Origin: Selenomonadaceae bacterium
GTDB taxonomy: Bacteria; Bacillota; Negativicutes; Selenomonadales; Selenomonadaceae
Direction of reading: 5' to 3'
DNA: 52,405 bases
NCBI GenBank assembly: GCA_017549815.1
Contig: JAFYNH010000019.1
Location: 1 to 52,405, forward strand
Of this stretch, positions 47,052 to 52,405 are shown one piece after another. Both the position numbers and the translations under genes were made by a program. How positions within the stretch are numbered: position 1 is the stretch's first letter; each line of letters opens with the position of its first letter. A model generated the notes under the pieces. That model had not been told where the DNA came from. It saw only the letters and a list, made by a program, of their open reading frames with translations, and made no database searches.

Positions 47052-48004
47052 CGAAAATATCCGCCTGCCTCCAAGAATTTACAATACTCGCCGACGGCAA
47101 TAACAAAATTCGTGAAACCTTCCTTATATCCTGCCGCCGTGAGTTTTTTCATATCGGCTTCGGTATAACTTTGATATTTCCCGCGCAGTTCGTCAGGGAA
47201 GTCGCAATAAGTAATCTTGAGCCGTTGCATACCCATTGATTCAATCATAGCCTTGCCGACATCGTTAAAGGTGTGCGCGTGCCCCGTGCCGCAGTTATAA
47301 ATCCCGTTGGCAATTTCATTTTCGAGGCACCAAATATTAACCTTCGCCACGTCCTTAACGTAAATGAAATCGCGTTTCTGTTCGCCGTCGCCGTAACCGT
47401 CCGTCCCTTTAAACAGTCGAGGTCCGCCGCCGAGTTTCATACGTTTATAAATCTGATAGAAAATCGACGCCATTTTACCCTTGTGATTTTCCTGCTGACC
47501 GTAGACGTTGAAATATCTCAAGCCGATAATTTTACTCGGAACTTTGTCGGCGAATTGCCTAACGTACCTGTCGAACATGAGCTTTGAAAAGGCGTAGGGA
47601 TTCATAGGATTTTCGCAAGCCTCTTCCTCGCGGAAACCTTTCTTGCCCATGCCGTAAACCGACGCGCTTGACGCATAAATAAAAGGGATTTGCTTTTTAA
47701 TGCAAGCCTTGAGCAACTCCTTAGAATAATCGTAATTGGTCTTCATCATGTAGTTGACATCATACTCCATAGTATCGGAACATGCGCCCTCGTGGAAAAT
47801 TGCCTCGACCTTGCCCAAGCCGTCAACATTTTTAATGAAGTCGTCCTTATGCTGATAATCAATGAAACGCAAGCCGATTAAATTTTTGTACTTGTCATCG
47901 CCGCCCAAATCGTCAACGACCAGAATATCTGTGCGACCGCGTTCATTGAGTGCGCGAATAATATTACTGCCGATAAAGCCCGCGCCGCCCGTTACTATAA
48001 TCAT
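47033..48004 (-). CDS. hldD: ADP-L-glycero-D-manno-heptose 6-epimerase
   Basis: ATG 48004 follows AAAGGAG; the frame to 48058 starts inside a terminator. 323 aa. SDR Rossmann start MIIVTGGAGFIGSNIIRALN, then VDDLGGDDKYKNL, HEGACSDTME, the catalytic region SSASVYG ... NPYAFSKLMFD (YxxxK) and LRYFNVYG. It makes the heptose of the LPS core, so the cell has a true outer membrane. The last six residues (LEARD-like end) and the stop are encoded by heptamer array 8 and are not part of the normal family C-terminus. Confidence 0.93.
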   Translation of the reverse strand: MIIVTGGAGFIGSNIIRALNERGRTDILVVDDLGGDDKYKNLIGLRFIDYQHKDDFIKNVDGLGKVEAIFHEGACSDTMEYDVNYMMKTNYDYSKELLKACIKKQIPFIYASSASVYGMGKKGFREEEACENPMNPYAFSKLMFDRYVRQFADKVPSKIIGLRYFNVYGQQENHKGKMASIFYQIYKRMKLGGGPRLFKGTDGYGDGEQKRDFIYVKDVAKVNIWCLENEIANGIYNCGTGHAHTFNDVGKAMIESMGMQRLKITYCDFPDELRGKYQSYTEADMKKLTAAGYKEGFTNFVIAVGEYCKFLEAGGYFRLEARD

Positions 48005-48037
48005 AAATATCAACTCCTTTTTTTCAGTCATAATAGC

Positions 48038-48067
48038 AAAAAAAAATCCCCGCGTCATTAGCAGGGA
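48038..48067 (-). terminator. Terminator of the lactate permease gene
   Basis: On the minus strand TCCCTGC pairs with GCGGGGA (one G-U pair), then nine T residues. Confidence 0.8.
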
Positions 48068-48082
48068 AAAATTTTTTATATT

Positions 48083-49609
48083 TCAAAGAAAAGCTTGTCC
48101 GAAATAAACCACGCAACCCATAATGATAATAAACGGCAAGTAAACTTTAACGGCGAACTTCATGATTTGAGACTCGACGCCGAAAGCACCGACCGCCGCC
48201 GCGCCGATTGCTATTGACTGCGGAGAAATGATTTTGCCGACGCAAGAACCAGCCGCATTAGCCGCCGCTATCCACGCTTGGACGGTTTCATTAAGCCCGA
48301 TTGCAATAGCCGAGTCAACTTGCAGTTTGCTGAGGAGAACACAACTTGAAGTCGCCGAACCCGTGATAAACGCGCCGATTGAACCGATAAGCGGCGCAAT
48401 GAACGGATAAAAATCACCCGTCGCCGAGACAGTCGCATTTGCAACCGCCATTGTCATTCCGCTATAGCCCATAATACGCGCCGTTGCGATAATCGTTATA
48501 ATCGTTATGAACGTCGGAATCAAAGTTTTAAACGTGCGCGAAAGAACTTTACCCATGTCGCCGACAGTGGCTTTGTTGACGAAACCCGCGATAACTGCAG
48601 AAATAAAAATCAGTGTGCCCGGCGCAGTCAGCCATTGGAAGGTTAAAGGCGCGGCACCTTCGCCCGTGTAAATCATCAATGAAGTCTTGACGGACGCGAG
48701 TGTACTTTGAATCGGCGGGAACATTTTAGAGCTTAACATAAGGAAAATAAAAATGAGTATGAACGGCAACCACGCCTTAACCGCTTCACCCGTCGTTATG
48801 GAAAAGTTTTCGTCGTAGTCGTCAATTTCGTATTCAGGGTCTTTAATCGGGAATTTTTTAGCGTAGATGACTAAAGCCGCCATAGCGAAAACCGCGCCCG
48901 CAATTCCAGCTAAGTCTGCACCCATTGTCGCGGCTCCAATTACAGAAGGAATGCAGAATCCGAAACCGCCGATAAGACAAGCGGGTATCATTCCTTTTAA
49001 ACACCTAAACCCGCCAAAAGCGACGAGCATAATAAACGGCATAAGAATAACCATTGCGCCCAGTTGCACGGTCGTATATGTGGCTATCTGCAAAGGGTCA
49101 AAGTTTGTGAGTTTGGCAAGCGTCGTTAAAGGCAATCCGACCGAGCCGAATGAACTCATTGCGGCATTGGAAACTAAACAGGCGATAACGGCATTAACGG
49201 GCGTCACACCCACCGTAACCAACATACTTGCGCCGATTGCAACCGCCGTGCCGAAACCGCTCATGCACTCAAGGAAGGCACCAAAACCCCAACCGATGAT
49301 GAGTATGAGCATTCGCTTATCAGTGCTGACCGAGCTAAGCATGTCTTTAATTTTATCCATGCCGCCGGTTTGAACTGTTAAGTTATAAGCGAAAATCGCC
49401 GACACGATAACGCCTAAGATTGGCCATATTGCCATTAATGCGCCTTCCAACGTTCCAGTCATAACGTCCGTAAGCGGCATATCGAAAAATTGCCATGACA
49501 CGATAAATGCGATTATCAGCGCGACTGGACACGCCTTCCACGCTGGCAATTTCAACACGCTCAGCGCGACAATCAGCCATAGGATTGGCGATAATCCTTG
49601 AATAAACAT
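48083..49609 (-). CDS. lldP: L-lactate permease (LctP family)
   Basis: 508 aa, about 12 or more membrane segments. Family blocks: WKACPVALIIAFIVS, EGALMAIWPILGVIVSAIF, GFGAFLECMSGFGTAVAIGASML, CLVSNAAMSSFGSVGLPLTTLA, and at the end GSIGAFITGSATSSCVLLSKLQ and GSCVGKIISPQSIAIGAAAVG. It moves lactate (and glycolate) with H+, either for uptake or release. ATG 49609 with AGGGTTGAGG just upstream. Lactate use or export fits a Negativicute. Confidence 0.92.
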   Translation of the reverse strand: MFIQGLSPILWLIVALSVLKLPAWKACPVALIIAFIVSWQFFDMPLTDVMTGTLEGALMAIWPILGVIVSAIFAYNLTVQTGGMDKIKDMLSSVSTDKRMLILIIGWGFGAFLECMSGFGTAVAIGASMLVTVGVTPVNAVIACLVSNAAMSSFGSVGLPLTTLAKLTNFDPLQIATYTTVQLGAMVILMPFIMLVAFGGFRCLKGMIPACLIGGFGFCIPSVIGAATMGADLAGIAGAVFAMAALVIYAKKFPIKDPEYEIDDYDENFSITTGEAVKAWLPFILIFIFLMLSSKMFPPIQSTLASVKTSLMIYTGEGAAPLTFQWLTAPGTLIFISAVIAGFVNKATVGDMGKVLSRTFKTLIPTFITIITIIATARIMGYSGMTMAVANATVSATGDFYPFIAPLIGSIGAFITGSATSSCVLLSKLQVDSAIAIGLNETVQAWIAAANAAGSCVGKIISPQSIAIGAAAVGAFGVESQIMKFAVKVYLPFIIIMGCVVYFGQAFL

Positions 49610-49630
49610 TTCCTCAACCCTTTCTGTAAA

Positions 49631-49701
49631 TTAGGAACTAGGAGCGAGTTTTTAGGAACTGGTAGGGACTAGTTCCTAGTTCCTAATTCCTAGTCCCTCT
49701 A
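49631..49701. repeat. Heptamer hairpin array 9 (rluD to lactate permease)
   Basis: Left-arm units TAGGAAC, TAGGAGC, TAGGAAC, TGGTAGG; right-arm units TAGTTCC, TAGTTCC, TAATTCC, TAGTCCC; arms are reverse complements. It contributes the rluD C-terminal residues and TAG stop. Confidence 0.85.
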
Positions 49702-50581
49702 ATATTTTCTGCATGTCGTCGGGCAAAGGAGCCGTGAAACTCATTAGCTCTTTCGTCGTCGGGTGAATAAGGCTCAACGTGTGCGAATGCAACGCTTGCC
49801 CCTCTATCTTAAAAAAATTCTTCCGCGCAGTATATTTAGCGTCGCCCAAAAGCGGATGTCCTATCGCCGTCATGTGTACGCGGATTTGATGCGTCCTGCC
49901 CGTCTGGAGCTTGCACTCGACGTAAGTAAAATTTTCAAACCGCTCAAGGACTTTAAACTCCGTAACAGCGGGCTTGCCGTCGGGCACAATCGCCATTTTT
50001 TTTCTGTCGACCTTATCGCGCCCGATTGCCCCGCTGATTATCCCTGCGTTGTCAGTCAAAACTCCATGCACAATCGCCCGATAAGTCCGAGTGGCAATTT
50101 TATCTTTAATCTGCGCGGCTAAGTCAATGTGCGCGGCGTCGTTCTTAGCGACAACCATAACGCCCGAAGTATCCTTATCGAGCCGATGAACTATGCCCGG
50201 ACGCTTGACGCCGTTAATCCCCGATAAATCTTTACAATGATACAACAACGCATTAACCAAAGTGCCGCTCTTAACCGTCTCGGCAGGGTGAACCGTCATG
50301 CCGCGAGCCTTATTCACGACAATTATATCGGCGTCTTCGTAGAGAATATCCAGCGGTAAATCTTCGGGCAAGTAATCAACTTCGGCGGCGTCAATCTCCT
50401 TGATAAAAATTTCTTCGCCGCCCGTAACTTTGAAACTAGCCTTAACCTGCGCGGCATCAACGGTTATCAAGCCGTCCGCGATTAACTTCTGAATATGCGA
50501 ACGCGACCACTCCGAAAATTTTTCATTGAGATAAACGTCCAACCTGCGCGGCGTCAAATTCTCTTCGACAGTCAAATTCAT
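49676..50581 (-). CDS. rluD: 23S rRNA pseudouridine synthase, RluD/RsuA-RluA family
   Basis: ATG 50581 overlaps the lspA stop by ATGA; the frame to 50692 is the lspA gene read in another frame. 301 aa. N-terminal S4 domain (RRLDVYLNEKFSEWSRSHIQKLIADG, about 11-65), then the RluA catalytic block GIVHRLDKDTSGVMVVAKN with the catalytic Asp, and LQTGRTHQIRVHMTAIGHPLLGD. It isomerises uridines in helix 69 of 23S rRNA in the best-known member. The last residues (EGLGIRN) come from the heptamer array. Confidence 0.93.
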   Translation of the reverse strand: MNLTVEENLTPRRLDVYLNEKFSEWSRSHIQKLIADGLITVDAAQVKASFKVTGGEEIFIKEIDAAEVDYLPEDLPLDILYEDADIIVVNKARGMTVHPAETVKSGTLVNALLYHCKDLSGINGVKRPGIVHRLDKDTSGVMVVAKNDAAHIDLAAQIKDKIATRTYRAIVHGVLTDNAGIISGAIGRDKVDRKKMAIVPDGKPAVTEFKVLERFENFTYVECKLQTGRTHQIRVHMTAIGHPLLGDAKYTARKNFFKIEGQALHSHTLSLIHPTTKELMSFTAPLPDDMQKILEGLGIRN

Positions 50582-51114
50582 TCCCGAATCCTTTCTACTT
50601 TCCGCGAGTCGTCGAGTCGAAAAAGTATCGCGTAAATCATAAAGCCCATTCCTAAAACAATCGCGATGTCGGCGACGTTGAAGACTGGCCAAACCCTTAA
50701 GTCAAAGAAATCGACGACGCAACCCGTCTGGATTCTGTCGATTAAATTTGCGACCGCTCCGCTTAAAATCGCCGTCGCTCCAAAGCGTAAACAGCCGTCC
50801 GATTTTTTCAGCAGAGGATAAAAATACGCCGTCGCTACAATAAGCCCCGCGCCCGTTATCAATAAAAACATTCGCTGATTCGATAAAATCCCGAACGCCG
50901 CGCCGGGATTAAGTACGTAAGTTAAATGGAAAATGTCCTGAAGAATCGGGATTGATTCGCCCGGCACAAACGACCGCATAACCATTGCTTTTGTAATTTG
51001 GTCAAGCGCAACCACCACGACGAATAAAACTTTTTCCCAATTATAAAAGATTATTGCGAATAAGAGTTCGATAATCAGCAGAATCTTTTTAAGAAAGTTC
51101 GCGAGTTTATTCAC
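50578..51114 (-). CDS. lspA: Lipoprotein signal peptidase
   Basis: 178 aa, GTG start overlapping the divIVA stop (GTGA). Four membrane segments; catalytic aspartates in NLIDRIQTG and NVADIAI, and the motifs VALDQITKA and LNPGAAFGI. It cuts prolipoproteins after Cys lipidation, relevant to the eight lipoproteins of this window. It is placed divIVA-lspA-rluD, a Firmicute order without ileS. Confidence 0.95.
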   Translation of the reverse strand: MNKLANFLKKILLIIELLFAIIFYNWEKVLFVVVVALDQITKAMVMRSFVPGESIPILQDIFHLTYVLNPGAAFGILSNQRMFLLITGAGLIVATAYFYPLLKKSDGCLRFGATAILSGAVANLIDRIQTGCVVDFFDLRVWPVFNVADIAIVLGMGFMIYAILFRLDDSRKVERIRE

Positions 51115-51887
51115 ATTGCCGCCCCCTCGTCGAGCACGGAAGATTTAAAGTTATAAACTTTTGTCCCATCAGAAATTACCGTTTTTTTTTCCGTCGGCTT
51201 TGTTGAAACGTCGACAAGATTAGGTTCTTCGTCTTCGATAGTCACGGGAACTTTTTCGGGCTTAGGTTTTTCAATCGGCTTGGGTTTTTCGACGGGCTTA
51301 ACGACTTCCCTAACGACTTCCTTAACAATTTCCTTGACGGGCTTAGGAGTTTCGACGGGCACGACCTTTTCTTTAGGTTCAGATTTTTTTTCGGGGACTT
51401 TAGGAATCTCATTAAGATTTTGATTGGTTATAGCCAATTCCGATTCGAGAGCCGTGCGGATTTTGAGCAGGAAGGAATTTTTTTCGCTGACAATCTTGCT
51501 GTAATCCTCCAAAATGGCGTCGCGCTTGACGATAGCTAATTCGATTTGCTGTTGAGCCTCCAAACGTGCTTGTTCACGAATATTTTGGCATTCGCGAGCG
51601 GTATTTTCTTTCATCTCGTCGGCATTTTTTCTAGCGTTGGAGATAACTTCGTCGGCGGTTTTCTGCGCGACCAGCAAGGTATCGTTCATAGTTTTTTCGA
51701 GCTTGCGATATTTTTCCATCTCAACTTCGAGAGTATTTATTTGATTCTTGAGACGCTCATTATCGCGCAGGAGTTTTTCAAAATCGACAACGATCCTGTC
51801 GAGAAAGTCGTCAACCTCGTTTTCATTGTAGCCGCGCACCATACTTTTTTTGAATTGGTGATTGTGAATATCCATTGGCGTAAGCAA
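51111..51887 (-). CDS. divIVA: DivIVA-family cell pole and division protein
   Basis: TTG at 51887 after GGAGGCG gives the usual start MLTPMDIHNHQFKKSMVRGYNENEVDDFLDRIV; the frame to 51902 contains that site. 258 aa. The N-terminal membrane-binding crossed-loop domain is followed by long coiled coils (about 25-140) and a Pro/Lys/Glu-rich tail (KPKPIEKPKPEKVP) ending in TKVYNFKSSVLDEG. DivIVA binds negatively curved membrane and recruits pole or septum partners. It leads the divIVA-lspA-rluD operon. Confidence 0.92.
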   Translation of the reverse strand: MLTPMDIHNHQFKKSMVRGYNENEVDDFLDRIVVDFEKLLRDNERLKNQINTLEVEMEKYRKLEKTMNDTLLVAQKTADEVISNARKNADEMKENTARECQNIREQARLEAQQQIELAIVKRDAILEDYSKIVSEKNSFLLKIRTALESELAITNQNLNEIPKVPEKKSEPKEKVVPVETPKPVKEIVKEVVREVVKPVEKPKPIEKPKPEKVPVTIEDEEPNLVDVSTKPTEKKTVISDGTKVYNFKSSVLDEGAAM

Positions 51888-51905
51888 ATTTATCGCCTCC
51901 AAACT

Positions 51906-52361
51906 TTAATCGGGATTGGGCAGTTGAAATTTTTTTTCATAGCGGAAGTTATGACCGCCGCTTACCGTGCCCACATTCTCAATATTCTCAAATTTTTCTC
52001 TCTCGGTTACTAATTGTTCGACCAAAAGCCAGCCCGCCGATTCCAACATTGCAACACTGATTGTTGGCGCGACGAGTTGTCCGACGACCGGCACGACTTT
52101 TGATATTTCTTTAGCGATAAGTCTGACGGGTTGTTTTTTCATCGTGGCGACGACTGCATTAATCGCCATATTTTTTGCGACGGATTCGGTTATTGAGCCG
52201 CCCAAGACTGCCGCCAAAGCCATTGCCATTGTTGTCATTGTGACGGTATCTGCTGCCAGTCCCAAAGCTGGTATTGGCACCAAATTTCCTGCCGCCGCCG
52301 CTGCTGCGTGTCCGTGAATTATTTTTTGGCATTTACTTTTTTCTTCCTCTGTCATTGGCAA
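51906..52361 (-). CDS. DUF697-like membrane protein (151 aa)
   Basis: TTG start at 52361 preceded by GGAGGCG. MPMTEEEKSKCQKIIHGHAAAAAAGNLVPIPALGLAADTVTMTTMAMALAAVLGG resembles the IIxxHAAAAAxxGxIPIP motif of DUF697 (YcjF/GTPase-associated) proteins. A second hydrophobic part, VVPVVGQLVAPTISVAMLES, follows. It ends 18 bp before divIVA and may be in the same transcript. Function unknown; DUF697 proteins often lie beside GTPases. Confidence 0.65.
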   Translation of the reverse strand: MPMTEEEKSKCQKIIHGHAAAAAAGNLVPIPALGLAADTVTMTTMAMALAAVLGGSITESVAKNMAINAVVATMKKQPVRLIAKEISKVVPVVGQLVAPTISVAMLESAGWLLVEQLVTEREKFENIENVGTVSGGHNFRYEKKFQLPNPD

Positions 52362-52377
52362 AAGACATCGCCTCCGT

Positions 52378-52405
52378 TCTTAGGGTTTAGGATTTAGGGT
52401 TTAGG
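52378..52405. repeat. Heptamer array 10 (cut by window edge)
   Basis: Units TTAGGGT, TTAGGAT, TTAGGGT, TTAGG with 7-bp period, upstream of the DUF697-like gene; it continues beyond the window. Confidence 0.65.

Noticed and set aside
1..52405. tRNA or rRNA genes
   Set aside because: No GGTTCGAATCC-type T arm with matching acceptor stem and no rRNA core sequence was found by reading; a tRNAscan run would settle it.

Overview
The window looks like a chromosomal segment of a diderm Firmicute, most likely a Negativicute (Selenomonadales or Acidaminococcales type). Firmicute-type genes (divIVA, an Mbl-like mreB, many TTG starts behind strong GGAGG ribosome sites) sit beside outer-membrane genes (a beta-barrel autotransporter, the LPS heptose epimerase hldD). 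Anaerobic metabolism is suggested by a giant 2-hydroxyacyl-CoA dehydratase activase-like protein, a DUF1858 redox protein, two nitroreductases and a lactate permease. I saw no rRNA, tRNA or CRISPR array.

Layout. 1-2.9 kb is a defence and stability island: the 3' end of a type ISP-like restriction-modification gene, three tandem units of what looks like an Fst/par-type type I toxin-antitoxin system (two intact, one with a truncated toxin), and a MazF/PemK-type toxin pair. 2.9-11.2 kb is a minus-strand housekeeping block: sppA, a two-component pair whose kinase has no sensor, an autotransporter, recA, a small membrane protein, a PilO-like protein, and rpsR-ssb-rpsF. 11.5-20 kb is plus-strand: mreB, then eight tandem paralogous lipoproteins and one amino-acid-type ABC permease. 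The lipoproteins look like family 3 substrate-binding proteins with their two lobes in swapped order. 20-24.3 kb is a 1,404-residue activase fusion; 24.5-27.5 kb a hybrid sensor kinase; 27.6-36.2 kb (minus) a TadG-like protein, a solo TnpB element, and an operon of a beta-CASP-like hydrolase, a GrpE-like factor and a 954-residue Hsp70-like protein. 36.3-42.2 kb (plus) holds tatA-tatC, an EcoRV-like nuclease fragment, putP, a lipoprotein, rpsT, a CYTH protein, mgtC and a deaminase-like pseudoenzyme. 42.3-52.4 kb holds rsmH-ftsL, DUF1858, nitroreductases, secreted unknowns, hldD, a lactate permease, rluD-lspA-divIVA and a DUF697-like protein.

Two sequence systems overlay these genes. (1) Degenerate 7-bp tandem repeats, often arranged as a left arm and its reverse complement so that they can fold into long hairpins, occur at 14 places. 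They lie mostly between genes, often starting at a stop codon, but four lie inside reading frames, where they encode 7-residue periodic peptides. (2) The octamer CTGCGCGG occurs about 40 times on both strands (about 1.6 expected), in all reading frames and in several promoter spacers.

The best candidates for undescribed biology are the heptamer hairpins, the CTGCGCGG octamer, the tandem type I TA locus with its antisense RNAs, the permuted binding-protein octet, and the Hsp70/GrpE/MBL operon.
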